A DNA stretch of 64,000 nucleotides from Selenomonadaceae bacterium (GCA_017475745.1 JAFVEZ010000045.1:1-64000), one strand, 5' to 3'; positions 38,718-48,559 are shown, numbered from the stretch's first letter. The notes: a model not told the origin generated them from the sequence alone. Numbers and translations: made by a program.

Positions 38718-39763
38718 TTGCCATCACCTGCCTTTTTGGCCATATCAATGCGGAAGGCTTTGCAGGCTTCTGCGCCGTATTTCGCTTTGAGCTTCTCTCT
38801 CAGAGGGCTGACTTTCTCTTTAAACACTCCTAACTCTGCAGGCGTAAGGTCTATTATCTCCAAGCCTTCTGCGGCAAACTGCACCCTTATTTTCTTCTCC
38901 TCTGCTTCCAAATAGTCACGGCTCCATTCGCAAGCTTCTCTCATCTTATCGCGCAGCAGTGCTTGAGTTTTAGGCTCCAACTGTTCAAAGACTTTACGGT
39001 TGGCAACAAAAAGATAATTCTCATACAGATAGTTCCAGACCGTCATATACTTTTGAATTTCGTTTAAGTGGCCGGAGCGCATAAGAAAGAAGCCATTCTC
39101 CTGCCCTTCAATGACACCCTGTCGAATGGCAATATTAAGTTCGCTCCAACCAAGCGGCACTGGCTCTGCACCGAGAGCAGCAAAGAAGAGACGATAAACT
39201 TCACCGCCAAGCACGCGGATTTTCATTCCATGAAGGTCTTCAGGTGTTCTCATCGGGTTACGGTTACTCGTCAACTGACGCATAGCGTTGTGGGTTGAAC
39301 CAAGATACACTAGTCCATATTCAGAGAGTATCTTTGCATAATAATCGCCACCCGTATCATCAATGACTTGGCGTGCTTCTTGATAGCTAGAGAAAGACCA
39401 AGGAATAGTTGCCACTTCAAGACGCGGATCAAGAAGTGACATAGTTCCGGTTACATAGGCACCGAGATCGACAGCGCCCTCTGTCAGTGATCTCACCGCC
39501 TCATTTGTATTGCCGCCAGTAAGCTCATCATTAGGGTAAAGCTCAATATGGACGTTACCGCCGGACGCATCCGCCACAAGCTTTGCAAATCGCTTCATTG
39601 TAAGTGTCTCAATACCAATATCCGTGCCGTTTGCGGTCATCACCAAGCGAACTCTCTCATATTCTTCGCTGTTTCTTTTGGGTTCCTCTCGTTGTTCACT
39701 GCAACCACTCGCTAGAGCTAATACTATCAGAAAGAAAACAATGGATATTAAACCATGCCGCAA
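38714..39763 (-). CDS. TRAP-type (DctP) periplasmic binding lipoprotein
   Basis: A 349-residue solute-binding protein. The signal ends with the lipobox ASGC (Cys21). DctP marks are FAKLVADASGGNVHIELYPNDELTGGN near 63, MSLLDPRLEVATIPW near 107, MRQLTSNRNPMRTPEDLHGMKIRV near 160 (the Arg that binds the carboxylate of the ligand is in this region), and QEGVIEGQENG-like RQGVIEGQENG near 213. No TRAP membrane subunits (DctQ, DctM) are nearby; the only partner is the diguanylate cyclase, overlapping by four bases. TTG start with AGGAGG eight bases upstream. It may deliver a ligand signal to the cyclase rather than serve transport. Confidence 0.9.
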   Translation of the reverse strand: MRHGLISIVFFLIVLALASGCSEQREEPKRNSEEYERVRLVMTANGTDIGIETLTMKRFAKLVADASGGNVHIELYPNDELTGGNTNEAVRSLTEGAVDLGAYVTGTMSLLDPRLEVATIPWSFSSYQEARQVIDDTGGDYYAKILSEYGLVYLGSTHNAMRQLTSNRNPMRTPEDLHGMKIRVLGGEVYRLFFAALGAEPVPLGWSELNIAIRQGVIEGQENGFFLMRSGHLNEIQKYMTVWNYLYENYLFVANRKVFEQLEPKTQALLRDKMREACEWSRDYLEAEEKKIRVQFAAEGLEIIDLTPAELGVFKEKVSPLREKLKAKYGAEACKAFRIDMAKKAGDGK

Positions 39764-39878
39764 CGAAATACCCTCCTAAATAGTATTGTTAATCTTATAG
39801 TACTTAGGATATAGAAATGCTAGTTCGCACTGTCAGATAATCAGAAATTATCAGTTTCTCATTAACTTACACAATTTA

Positions 39879-40511
39879 TTACTTTAACTTTAATGTGCTG
39901 ATGATATCGAAATCATTTATTGCACCTTTGCGAAGGATTACAGGCTTATCATGAGTCAAGTCGACTATTGTTGAACTAATACCAAATTGACAAGCCCCGC
40001 CATCAAGTATCAAAGGTATTTTACCATTTAAAGATTGATACACTTCTTGAGCAGTAACCGGCGCTGGTTCGTTGGAAAGATTGGCACTCGGTGCAGCAAT
40101 GGGACAATTCGCTGCCCTCAATAATGCAAGTGCAATCTCATTATTCGGTATTCTGATACCTACTGTCGGCTCTCCTGCTGTAACAAAATCCGGCACTGAT
40201 GATCTCTTGGACAAGATTAATGTCAAAGGTCCAGGCAAGAACTCTTTGATTAATTCTTCGGCGATTGGTGAGACTTCAGCAATTTCGTCAATCATCTCAC
40301 GATTTGCAACCATCAAGCTTAATGGTTTACGTGGCGGGCGTCTCTTAACCTCATAGATATCGGCACAGGCAGTCTCATTAAGACCATCAGCACCAAGACC
40401 GTAGACCGTCTCTGTTGGGAAAGCAACAATCCCACCATTCTTGATTATATCTGCAGCTTCTTCGATTGCTTCTGAATTACAAGCAGTAACTTTTATCAAT
40501 TTGGTTTTCAT
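39879..40511 (-). CDS. tsaC: Threonylcarbamoyl-AMP synthase
   Basis: A 210-residue YrdC/Sua5-domain protein, making threonylcarbamoyl-AMP for t6A37 of tRNAs. Marks: GGIVAFPTETVYGLGADG near 26, YEVKRRPPRKPLSLMV near 54 (KxR), LPGPLTLIL near 91, VGIRIPNN near 117 and PIAAPSANLSNEPAPVTA near 136 (SxN). It lacks the C-terminal Sua5 domain. ATG overlaps the prmC stop by four bases, placing it as the last gene of prfA-prmC-tsaC, a usual order. Confidence 0.94.
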   Translation of the reverse strand: MKTKLIKVTACNSEAIEEAADIIKNGGIVAFPTETVYGLGADGLNETACADIYEVKRRPPRKPLSLMVANREMIDEIAEVSPIAEELIKEFLPGPLTLILSKRSSVPDFVTAGEPTVGIRIPNNEIALALLRAANCPIAAPSANLSNEPAPVTAQEVYQSLNGKIPLILDGGACQFGISSTIVDLTHDKPVILRKGAINDFDIISTLKLK

Positions 40512-41350
40512 ATCTTCGCAACAATCACCCTGTCATTATGCGATAAATCTTTGACTACTTCTATATCTTTAAAATATTTTTTTGCCAAGTGTCTCACTGC
40601 TTCTGCCTGGTCAAATCCAATCTCAACCGCCAAAAATCCACCATCAGCTAGAAGTTTAGGAGACTCTTCTATCAATCTACGATAGAATTCTAATCCATCA
40701 GCGCCGCCGTCCAATGCAGTGGAAGGTTCATAATCTCTAACCTCAGCTTGAAGGGTATCAATGACTTTGCTTGGAATATAAGGCGGATTAGAAACGATTG
40801 CATTGTACTTCTTGCCATACAATGGTTTAAACAAATCACCAAGATTGAATGTAATTCTACCAAGTAGATTATACCTGCCTGTATTTAACCTAGCAACAGT
40901 CAGTGCCTTCTCCGAAATATCTACAGCTTCAACCGAAGCACTAGGCAGACTCTTTGCAAGAGATATGGCAATAGCTCCACTGCCGGTACCGATATCGGCA
41001 ATTTTCAAAATGCTCGTGCTGTCGTTAAGGTTATCAATGACCGTCTCAACTAAGACCTCAGTCTCAGGTCTTGGAATGAGGACATCTTCATTGACGATTA
41101 AATCTAAATCCATGAACTCACGATGACCAAGTATATAAGCCGTAGGTTCATGATTGGCACGCCTTTCAATCAACATATTATAATTATCAATTTGCTCTTG
41201 AGACAATGCTTGCTCAGGATTAATATATAAGTAAAGTCGACCGACCTTGAGAATGTGAGCCAGAAGTAGTTCGGTTTCTAGCCTTGCACACTCAATGTCA
41301 TGTTGAGTTAAAATATCTTCGGCTGATCGTAATAGTTCTTTTATATTCAT
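40508..41350 (-). CDS. prmC: Release factor glutamine methyltransferase
   Basis: PrmC methylates the glutamine of the GGQ motif in release factors. The 280-residue protein has an N-terminal helical domain (to about 80), then [37 protein letters not shown] near 115 (SAM motif I) and VSNPPYIPS near 183 (NPPY). Its substrate PrfA is encoded just upstream with a four-base overlap. Confidence 0.96.
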   Translation of the reverse strand: MNIKELLRSAEDILTQHDIECARLETELLLAHILKVGRLYLYINPEQALSQEQIDNYNMLIERRANHEPTAYILGHREFMDLDLIVNEDVLIPRPETEVLVETVIDNLNDSTSILKIADIGTGSGAIAISLAKSLPSASVEAVDISEKALTVARLNTGRYNLLGRITFNLGDLFKPLYGKKYNAIVSNPPYIPSKVIDTLQAEVRDYEPSTALDGGADGLEFYRRLIEESPKLLADGGFLAVEIGFDQAEAVRHLAKKYFKDIEVVKDLSHNDRVIVAKI

Positions 41351-42411
41351 TGTGAAGAAAGCCTCTTTGCTTGATCGGCAGTAATCAAAGCGTCTATAAT
41401 CTCATCAAGTTCACCATTGAGTACTGTATCGAGTTTATGAAGTGTCAATCCTATTCTGTGGTCAGTAACTCTACCTTGTGGGAAGTTGTAAGTCCTTATC
41501 CTTTCGGAACGGTCTCCGCTACCGACTTGACTTTTGCGGTCTGCGGCAATGGCGTCTGATTGCTCCTGTCTTGCCGCATCGAGAATCCTTGAGCGGAGAA
41601 CACGCATTGCCTTCTCCTTGTTCTTGAGTTGTGACTTCTCGTCTTGGCACTGTACAACTATTCCCGTCGGCAGATGTGTGATTCTGATTGCCGTCTCAGT
41701 CCTGTTGACGTACTGCCCGCCTGCACCACTAGCACAGTAGGTATCAATCCTTAAATCGTTAGGATTAATCACAACGTCAACTTCCTCAGCTTCCGGAAGC
41801 ACAGCGACTGTTACCGCTGAAGTGTGAATCCTGCCGCTTGACTCAGTGACAGGTATCCTCTGAACGCGGTGAGCGCCACTCTCATATTTGAGCTTACTGT
41901 AAGCAGCATAACCGTCAATGGCAAAGGATATCTCTTTGAAACCGCCAATAGTTGTAGGGTTGGAATCCATGATGTCAACTTTCCAGCCTTGCCGTTCGGC
42001 GAATCTATTGTACATACGGAAGAGATCACCGGCAAAGAGAGCTGCTTCCTCACCACCAACGCCGCCGCGAATTTCAACTATAACGTTCTTGTCGTCGTTT
42101 GGGTCCTTGGGTAGTAACAATATGGGAAACTCTTTCTCAAGGGTTTCTTTGTCCTTGCGAAGAGTAGACAATTCTTCACTGGCAATGGCTTTCAGTTCCT
42201 CATCGTCAGCTTCCTCCAAGACCGCCTTATCCTCGTCAATGCTGGAACAAATCTTCTTGTAGCTGCGGAACTTATCAACAACGGTCTCAAGTGAGGAGTG
42301 TTCACGATTGATTTTGGTAAATCTAGCAACATCAGAGATAATTGACGGGTCGCCGAGCATTGATTCCAGTTCCAAATACCTATCTTCTATGGCTTGTAAT
42401 TTATCTATCAA
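41347..42411 (-). CDS. prfA: Peptide chain release factor 1
   Basis: RF1 releases the peptide at UAA and UAG. The 354-residue protein has the GGQ loop in [17 protein letters not shown] near 220, the domain-2 region [18 protein letters not shown] near 180, and [25 protein letters not shown] near 285. The TTG at 42411 was chosen because GAAGGTGAGAG lies directly upstream and the length then matches the family; an earlier start at 42438 is possible. The upstream neighbour is an FkbM methyltransferase rather than a ribosomal protein gene. Confidence 0.97.
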   Translation of the reverse strand: MIDKLQAIEDRYLELESMLGDPSIISDVARFTKINREHSSLETVVDKFRSYKKICSSIDEDKAVLEEADDEELKAIASEELSTLRKDKETLEKEFPILLLPKDPNDDKNVIVEIRGGVGGEEAALFAGDLFRMYNRFAERQGWKVDIMDSNPTTIGGFKEISFAIDGYAAYSKLKYESGAHRVQRIPVTESSGRIHTSAVTVAVLPEAEEVDVVINPNDLRIDTYCASGAGGQYVNRTETAIRITHLPTGIVVQCQDEKSQLKNKEKAMRVLRSRILDAARQEQSDAIAADRKSQVGSGDRSERIRTYNFPQGRVTDHRIGLTLHKLDTVLNGELDEIIDALITADQAKRLSSQ

Positions 42412-42440
42412 ACTCTCACCTTCAGATTTCAATATCAAAG

Positions 42441-43601
42441 TTATTTACAGTAAAGAACCATCTCCCAATCTGTAGGTATAAACAAATCTACTCCATGATC
42501 TAATAGTATATTTCTTTGTTCATCATTAAAAATGTAATCATGAAAATCTATACGATAATGTCTAAAAGCAAATTCATAATCCGTTCTGATTGATTTTACA
42601 AATTCAGCTAATGTCCACAAATCTTCTGGTCTATGATAGGCACTAATTGCCATCTTTGGTTTCCAACGACTTATTGATTTAGCAGCACCTTTCAAACAAT
42701 CAAGTTCTGAGCCTTCTATATCTAATTTTATGTAATCAATACGATCTATCTTTTTTCTTTTAACATAAGTATCAATATCTATAAAGTGAGATACTCCTCC
42801 TCCTGCAGGAGCGACATCTCCTCTTATTCTGTAACTTCCACTGCTACCACTATCAGCATAAGCAATATAATTTTCCTCTGAACTGAGTCCCATATTCTCC
42901 ATAGTAATGTCATAATTATAATTTGATATTCTCTCTAGGCATTTCTCATAATTTAAAGAATCCATTTCAAAAGCGAAAACCTTTGCACCTTGAGAAGCAA
43001 AATCTACTGACGTGCCTGCATCATAAGCACCACCATCAATCACAACGTCATCTTTTACTGGAAAAAAGCCCTGTAACCAATATTGAGGTTCAGGTGCAAA
43101 ATGATAATCTGAAAGCTTCCCTGTCATACGTCCCTTTATGCTTTGACGATAAGAAATTTTAGATTCTTCATCTTTGAACAAATTATAAGTTTCAAATAAA
43201 TTTGACAAATGTGCATAAGCAAACTCGTAATCATAATCCCTATTTCGCATAAATGGTGTCATAAGTGTTTGTATTCCTAATCTTGTAAAATACAAATCAA
43301 ATGACGTATCCTGTACTAGCATCCACTGTGGCTTTTCTTCCATTCTTAAGAGTTTTTTTGATGTGACTAACAACATACCATCCGTATTGATTTTCTCTCG
43401 ACCAGTTTCATCAATAACACAAAGAACTTGGATATTTAAACCCGCTTGTTTTAACTTCAATACTTGTTCAAAAATATTAGGATCGATTGTAAAACCCAGA
43501 AAAAATCCACAAGGTATTTGTTCTTTGATTAGATTTCTTATAGTATTCATGTGCTTTTGTTGATGAATTTCTGTAAGTGTTCTAATAAAGTTTTCGCTCA
43601 T
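42441..43601 (-). CDS. FkbM family methyltransferase
   Basis: A 386-residue protein. Residues about 185-350 are an FkbM-type SAM methyltransferase domain: [40 protein letters not shown], and [22 protein letters not shown], the last being the most typical. The first 180 residues contain a Rossmann-like start ([22 protein letters not shown]) and helices. FkbM enzymes methylate sugars or other hydroxyl groups of surface glycans. Part of the gene is very AT-rich (12 of 60 G or C at 42721-42780), unlike prfA and sufU on either side, pointing to insertion between housekeeping genes. Target not known. Confidence 0.87.
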   Translation of the reverse strand: MSENFIRTLTEIHQQKHMNTIRNLIKEQIPCGFFLGFTIDPNIFEQVLKLKQAGLNIQVLCVIDETGREKINTDGMLLVTSKKLLRMEEKPQWMLVQDTSFDLYFTRLGIQTLMTPFMRNRDYDYEFAYAHLSNLFETYNLFKDEESKISYRQSIKGRMTGKLSDYHFAPEPQYWLQGFFPVKDDVVIDGGAYDAGTSVDFASQGAKVFAFEMDSLNYEKCLERISNYNYDITMENMGLSSEENYIAYADSGSSGSYRIRGDVAPAGGGVSHFIDIDTYVKRKKIDRIDYIKLDIEGSELDCLKGAAKSISRWKPKMAISAYHRPEDLWTLAEFVKSIRTDYEFAFRHYRIDFHDYIFNDEQRNILLDHGVDLFIPTDWEMVLYCK

Positions 43602-43616
43602 AAAAGTCTTTTCCCT

Positions 43617-44036
43617 TCAATTCAAAGTATTCCTCAGTGTATGCCAGGCAAGTGTAGCACATTTTACGCGGGCAGGCATATTGGCAATATTCTTGAGTGC
43701 CGCAGCGTCCTCTAAATCTTCCAATTCAGTCTCATCATCAACTTCGCCCTTAATCATCGACAAGAAGAGATTTGCTAGGCGTTGAGCTTCTTCAATACTC
43801 TTACCTTTGAGCAGGTCAATCATCATATCCGTTGAAGCCTGACTGATAGCGCAGCCGACGCCCGTGAATGAAGCGTCAACGATCTTATCGTCTGCAACTC
43901 TCAACTCCAATGTAATCTCATCGCCACAACTTGGATTGTGTCCGCGCTCGGTGAATGTTGGGTTTTCGAGGTGGTGACGATGCTCTGGCGTTCTGCTGTG
44001 CTCTGCAATCAGTTCAGTATAAATATCATCAAGCAT
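43617..44036 (-). CDS. sufU: SufU-type iron-sulfur scaffold / sulfur transfer protein
   Basis: A 139-residue NifU-N domain protein. The three cysteines are in NPSCGDEI near 40, GVGCAISQAS near 66 and VKCATLAW near 127, and the sequence between the last two shows the longer insertion (KSIEEAQRLANLF and following) of SufU. SufU accepts sulfur from SufS. ATG 44036 overlaps the sufS stop by eight bases. Confidence 0.93.
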   Translation of the reverse strand: MLDDIYTELIAEHSRTPEHRHHLENPTFTERGHNPSCGDEITLELRVADDKIVDASFTGVGCAISQASTDMMIDLLKGKSIEEAQRLANLFLSMIKGEVDDETELEDLEDAAALKNIANMPARVKCATLAWHTLRNTLN

Positions 44037-45261
44037 CAAGATGCATCACCTTCCTCACCTTTCTCAAACCTTCAATCAGCCTATCAACGTCATCTATTGA
44101 GTTGTAGAGATAGAAACTCGCTCTACACGTAGCGTTGACACCGAGATATCTGTGCAACGGTTGAGCGCAGTGATGACCAGCACGAATGGCAACACCTTCA
44201 GCGTCGAGGATAGTCGCAACATCATGAGGATGAACATCTTTGACATTGAAGGTAATGATCCCCGTTTTGTTGTTGAATTTAGAATCACAACCATAAAGCT
44301 CAATGTATGGCAGCTCTCTCAACTTAGGCAGAGCATATGCAATAAGCTCTTTCTCAATTCTCTCACTCTCGTCAAATCCAACACTCTCTATATAATCAAT
44401 CGCAGCAGAGAGACCCGCCGCGCCGCCGACATTTTGTGTACCTGCTTCAAACTTGTTTGGTAGCTCCGCGAAGGTTGTTGTCTGCTCCTCAACGTATTCT
44501 ATCATATCGCCACCTGTCAAGAATGGCGGCATATCTTCAAGCAGAGTCTTGCGGCCGTAGAGGACACCAATACCCATAGGCGCCAACATCTTGTGTCCAC
44601 TGAAGGCGAAGAAGTCAGCGCCAAGCGCCTTGACATCAATCGGACGATGACCGGCGGACTGAGAGCCATCAACCACCAACACGGCGCCAACAGAATGAGC
44701 CTTATCAGCAACCTTCTTGACATCATTAATCAATCCAAACACATTTGAGACGTGAACCACAGCAACAATCTTAGTTTTCTCAGTGATTTTGTTATCAATG
44801 TCCTCATAGTTGAGGTTGCCGTCTTCGTTTAAGTAGATGTACTTCAACACAGCACCTTTAGCCTTAGCAATCTGCTGCCACGGCACAAGATTGGAGTGAT
44901 GTTCCAAAATCGTCAAAACAATCTCATCGCCAGCACTAATGTTATTGAAACCGTAGCTGTAAGCAACGAGGTTGAGGGACTCGGTGGCGTTCTTTGTGAA
45001 GATGATCTCACATGAATTATCTGCACCTATGAATTTGGCAACTTTATCTCTTGCACTCTCGTATACGCTTGTCGCCTTGATACTGAGTTCATAGGCGCCA
45101 CGATGAGGATTGGCATTACAACCGCCATAGTAGCCACAAATAGCCCTCACAACGCTGTCCGGCTTTTGCGTAGTAGCACCATTGTCAAGGTAGACTATCG
45201 GCTTACCGTTCATCATCTGATTTAATATCGGAAAGTCTCTTACATAGGCATTATTTGACAT
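44029..45261 (-). CDS. sufS: Cysteine desulfurase SufS
   Basis: A 410-residue group II cysteine desulfurase giving sulfur for Fe-S assembly. Marks: YLDNGATTQKP near 20, NPHRGAYELS near 52, FTKNATESLNLVA near 88, DGSQSAGH near 198, FSGHKMLAPMGIGVLYG near 222 (PLP Lys in SGHK) and the active Cys in IRAGHHCAQP near 363. It overlaps sufD by 11 bases. Confidence 0.96.
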   Translation of the reverse strand: MSNNAYVRDFPILNQMMNGKPIVYLDNGATTQKPDSVVRAICGYYGGCNANPHRGAYELSIKATSVYESARDKVAKFIGADNSCEIIFTKNATESLNLVAYSYGFNNISAGDEIVLTILEHHSNLVPWQQIAKAKGAVLKYIYLNEDGNLNYEDIDNKITEKTKIVAVVHVSNVFGLINDVKKVADKAHSVGAVLVVDGSQSAGHRPIDVKALGADFFAFSGHKMLAPMGIGVLYGRKTLLEDMPPFLTGGDMIEYVEEQTTTFAELPNKFEAGTQNVGGAAGLSAAIDYIESVGFDESERIEKELIAYALPKLRELPYIELYGCDSKFNNKTGIITFNVKDVHPHDVATILDAEGVAIRAGHHCAQPLHRYLGVNATCRASFYLYNSIDDVDRLIEGLRKVRKVMHLDA

Positions 45262-45991
45262 CAGTCAGCCTTCTTTCGATAATTTCGGAAATTTCGCCAA
45301 TGAGTTTATCGTCGTCTAGGCGTTCCAGAATAGGATTAAACATAGCCTCAACAATTAATTTTTCTGCTTCTAATCTGTCAAGGCCGCGACTCATTAAGTA
45401 AAAGAGCTTGTCTTCATCAATGCGTCCGACACTTACAGCATGATGACCGTCAACTTCGTCTTCACCTGAAAGCATTAAAGGCACACTTCTATTCCTGACA
45501 GCATCAGACAGAATTATAACCTCTTCACGCTCACGTCCAACAGAACCCTTGGAGCCTTTCACAAAGTCCAAAGTTCCACGGAATATTTTGTCACAATTAC
45601 CAGAGAGAGCGCCACTGACGAACATGTTGGTCTCTGTACGCTTGCCTCTTTGGTGAACTATATAGTTTAAGTCGAGTTTATTATCTGCACTGCCAAAGTA
45701 AGCCGCAACAATATCAACCTTAGAATCATCACCTTCGAGGTCTATGACAATCTCACTCGCCGAATCATTTTCAGATAAATTTACTATCGTCAATTCCAGT
45801 TGAGCATTTGCTTCGACTTTAATATGAAGTTTCTTGGCAGACTTGCACTTTGATAAATTTATTTGATTAAATTTCTTGGTCTCGTTGGCAGCAACACTGA
45901 ATGTCTCAATCTCTGCTTTTACATCATTCTTAACTTCATTGACGCCAAGCCAATTCCAAGTCCTCATTGGTATCTCAGTAAAAGTATTCAT
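45251..45991 (-). CDS. sufD: Short SufD-like scaffold subunit
   Basis: A 246-residue protein of the SufB/SufD beta-helix family. The C-terminal part is clear: GKRTETNMFVSGALSGNCDKIFRGTLDFVKG-type core, NRSVPLMLSGEDEVDGHHAVSVGRIDEDKLFYLMSRG and a helical tail. The N-terminal part of usual SufD proteins (350-430 residues) is largely missing. The stop and start codons of sufB and sufD overlap (TAATG), so no lost exon-like segment is hidden upstream. It likely pairs with SufB. Confidence 0.85.
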   Translation of the reverse strand: MNTFTEIPMRTWNWLGVNEVKNDVKAEIETFSVAANETKKFNQINLSKCKSAKKLHIKVEANAQLELTIVNLSENDSASEIVIDLEGDDSKVDIVAAYFGSADNKLDLNYIVHQRGKRTETNMFVSGALSGNCDKIFRGTLDFVKGSKGSVGREREEVIILSDAVRNRSVPLMLSGEDEVDGHHAVSVGRIDEDKLFYLMSRGLDRLEAEKLIVEAMFNPILERLDDDKLIGEISEIIERRLTDVK

Positions 45992-47391
45992 TAATTAGCA
46001 CCCTCAAGTTCAATGGTGATTAGGTTATTCATTTCGACAGCATATTCAAGTGGCAGTTCCTTGGCAATAGGTTCAACGAAGCCGCGCACGATCATTGCTC
46101 TTGCTTCCTGTTCGTCAATGCCGCGAGCCATGAGATAAAAAATTGTATCTTCACTGATTCGCCCAATTTTAGCCTCGTGTCCGATATCAGCTTCAGGAGC
46201 TTCTATATCCATCACCGGCAGAGTATCAGAGCGGGATTCATCATCAAGCATAAGCGATTCACAGTTGACAGAGCATTTGGCATGATGAGCGGCCTTAGTG
46301 ACTTTGACTGCCGACCTGTAAGTTGCTGCTCCACCGGACTTTGAGATAGTACGCGTGTTGATATTTGCCGAAGTATGTGGCGCAACATGAATAACACTTG
46401 CACCCGTATCGAGGTGTTGACCTTTTGAAGCAAAAGTGACGCCTGTAAACTCGCATTTTGCACCTTCACCGTGAAGAACAGAGCAAGGATAGAGACAAGA
46501 AACAGCCGATCCGAATGAGCCACTAACCCACTCAATAAGACCGTTCTTCTCGACAAGAGCGCGCTTAGTATTGAGGTTCAGCATATTTCGAGACCAATTC
46601 TCAATGGTAGAATACCTCAGCCTTGCACCTTCACCGACAAACAGCTCAACACAGCCGGCATGAAGATTAGTAACATTATATTTAGGAGCAGAACAACCTT
46701 CAATAAAGTGAAGACTAGCACCCTTCTCAACGATAATCAATGTATGCTCAAACTGTCCTGCACCTGCAGCATTAAGTCTAAAGTAAGATTGTAGAGGTAT
46801 TTTAACTTGTACACCTTCAGGAACATATACAAATGAGCCGCCCGACCAGACAGCACCATGGAGGGCAGCAAATTTATGATCCTTCGGCGGCACTAAAGTC
46901 ATAAAGTACTCGCGAACAATATCTTCATACTTAACAAGCGCAGTCTCCATGTCGGTATAGACCACACCTTGATCTGTCAATCTTTTTTGAATACTGTGAT
47001 AAACTACCTCGCTATCATATTGCGCTCCAACGCCTGCCAATGATTGCTTCTCCGCATCGGGTATGCCCAAGCGATCAAAGGTATTTTTGATATCTTCTGG
47101 TACTTCGTCCCAACTTCCGACAAGTTTAGCGTCTGGTTTGACATATGTCACTATTTCGTCCATGTTAAGGCGGCTTATGTCTGGTCCCCAAGTTGGCAAA
47201 TGCAAAGCATTGTAGACCTCAAGTGACTTTAGCCTGAACTCCAACATCCAATCGGGATCATTTTTTCTCTTTGAAATATCTCTGACGACTTCCTCTGTCA
47301 AGCCAGCATGAGTTTTGTAAACCGATCTATCATCATTCTTGATGTCATAAAGTGTTCGCTCTATATCATCTATATAAGTTTTATTCCTCAT
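45991..47391 (-). CDS. sufB: Fe-S cluster assembly protein SufB
   Basis: A 466-residue SufB, the scaffold of the SufBCD complex. Marks: LPTWGPDISRLNMDEI near 65, GGSFVYVPEGVQVKIPLQSYFR near 185, FEHTLIIVEKGASLHFIEGC near 215, NLHAGCVELFV and the C-terminal SRSDTLPVMDIEAPEADIGHEAKIG. ATG 47391 with AAGGTG was chosen; a longer start at 47421 would run into the upstream gene. A small coiled-coil gene separates it from sufC. Confidence 0.97.
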   Translation of the reverse strand: MRNKTYIDDIERTLYDIKNDDRSVYKTHAGLTEEVVRDISKRKNDPDWMLEFRLKSLEVYNALHLPTWGPDISRLNMDEIVTYVKPDAKLVGSWDEVPEDIKNTFDRLGIPDAEKQSLAGVGAQYDSEVVYHSIQKRLTDQGVVYTDMETALVKYEDIVREYFMTLVPPKDHKFAALHGAVWSGGSFVYVPEGVQVKIPLQSYFRLNAAGAGQFEHTLIIVEKGASLHFIEGCSAPKYNVTNLHAGCVELFVGEGARLRYSTIENWSRNMLNLNTKRALVEKNGLIEWVSGSFGSAVSCLYPCSVLHGEGAKCEFTGVTFASKGQHLDTGASVIHVAPHTSANINTRTISKSGGAATYRSAVKVTKAAHHAKCSVNCESLMLDDESRSDTLPVMDIEAPEADIGHEAKIGRISEDTIFYLMARGIDEQEARAMIVRGFVEPIAKELPLEYAVEMNNLITIELEGAN

Positions 47392-47407
47392 AGTTTCACC
47401 TTGTGAT

Positions 47408-47773
47408 TTATTTCGTAACAACAGCGAATGTCATTGCGCCAATTCCAACTACTGCCGCACCAATGCCGACTATTGCTGCGATTGTGAGATTTTGGACGAA
47501 TTTGCCAATACCGTCGATCTTTTGATCCATTTGACTCATCTTATGATCCATTTGATCAAATTTTTGATCTATACGGTCAAACTTTTTATCAATATCTCTT
47601 ATTTGTTCCTCTTGTCTTTGACGAATCTCACGAATTTCTGCAGCTCGTTGATTGTCGCGATCACGCATTTCTGTTTTGAAGTCGCGCATTTCTTGGATAA
47701 AGGCATCTACTTTAGATTCGATGGTAGATGTCTTTATTTCAATTACATTAACTCTGCTTTCTAATTCCGCCAT
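47408..47773 (-). CDS. Small coiled-coil protein with C-terminal membrane segment, inside the suf operon
   Basis: A 121-residue protein. Residues about 1-90 are a continuous coiled coil with heptad-like repeats, including FDRIDQKFDQMDHKMSQMD, and residues about 93-118 are a hydrophobic, Gly/Ala/Val-rich segment that should be a membrane anchor. ATG 47773 has GGGGTG six bases upstream, overlapping the end of sufC; a longer start inside sufC was rejected. It resembles small phage or membrane coiled-coil proteins in form, but no family is certain. Its place between sufC and sufB, reading in the same direction with tight spacing, means it is cotranscribed with the Fe-S genes. Confidence 0.75.
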   Translation of the reverse strand: MAELESRVNVIEIKTSTIESKVDAFIQEMRDFKTEMRDRDNQRAAEIREIRQRQEEQIRDIDKKFDRIDQKFDQMDHKMSQMDQKIDGIGKFVQNLTIAAIVGIGAAVVGIGAMTFAVVTK

Positions 47774-47774
47774 T

Positions 47775-48506
47775 TTAGACACCCCCAAACTTAGCATAGC
47801 CGTTGTTGGTGACTTCTTCGATAAGCTCGTTTCCTCCTTCGCTGATAATTTTTCCATTTAAAAGGACATGAACTCTATCGACTGTTAGGTGTTTGAGAAT
47901 TTGGGTATTGTGAGTTATTATTATACAAGCATTTTCGGCTGAATGGAATTTGGCAACACCATTAGAGACAATCTGCACTGCGTCAACATCAAGGCCGGAA
48001 TCAGTCTCATCAAGAAGAGCTAGTTTAGGTTGAAGCATGAGGAGTTGTAAAATCTCATTGCGCTTCTTCTCTCCGCCGCTGAAGCCAACATTCATATAGC
48101 GTGTGGCATAAGACGGATCTATTTTAAGTTCTTGCATCATAGCTTGAAGCTGTTTCCTGAATTGTAATATTTTAACTGTTTGACCGGTAACAGCTTGTTT
48201 TGCTGCGCGTAGCATGTTCTCAACAGTTATTCCTGGTATTTCTTCTGGTGTCTGGAATGAGAGGAACAAACCCTTTCTTGCTCTTTCAAAAGTAGCGAGT
48301 GATGATAAATCTTCACCCTCAAACTTCATTGAACCGCTAAGTATTTTATATTTAGGGTGTCCCATAATAACGTTCATTAAAGTGGACTTGCCCGATCCGT
48401 TGGGTCCCAATATGACATGAACCTCTCCAGCGTTGACCGTTAAATCTATTCCGTGAATTATTTCCTTATCTTCGACACCAGCATGTAGTGATTGAATTTC
48501 AAGCAT
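47775..48506 (-). CDS. sufC: Fe-S cluster assembly ATPase SufC
   Basis: A 243-residue ABC-type ATPase of the SufBCD complex. Walker A is GPNGSGKST near 34, the signature FSGGEKKRNEIL near 143 and Walker B LALLDETDSGLD near 163. ATG 48506 has GGAGGA eight bases before; a longer start at 48530 was rejected. First gene of the operon, with a promoter overlapping the hemW stop. Confidence 0.97.
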   Translation of the reverse strand: MLEIQSLHAGVEDKEIIHGIDLTVNAGEVHVILGPNGSGKSTLMNVIMGHPKYKILSGSMKFEGEDLSSLATFERARKGLFLSFQTPEEIPGITVENMLRAAKQAVTGQTVKILQFRKQLQAMMQELKIDPSYATRYMNVGFSGGEKKRNEILQLLMLQPKLALLDETDSGLDVDAVQIVSNGVAKFHSAENACIIITHNTQILKHLTVDRVHVLLNGKIISEGGNELIEEVTNNGYAKFGGV

Positions 48507-48530
48507 TATTACATTCCTCCGTATAATCAA

Positions 48531-48559
48531 ATATTATCATTTCAATGCGGCTTTGTCAA
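48531..48559 (-). promoter_or_regulatory. Promoter of the suf operon
   Basis: On the - strand TTGACA (48554-48559), a 17-base spacer and TAATAT (48531-48536) lie about 25 bases before sufC. No IscR- or SufR-like operator was recognised. Confidence 0.65.
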
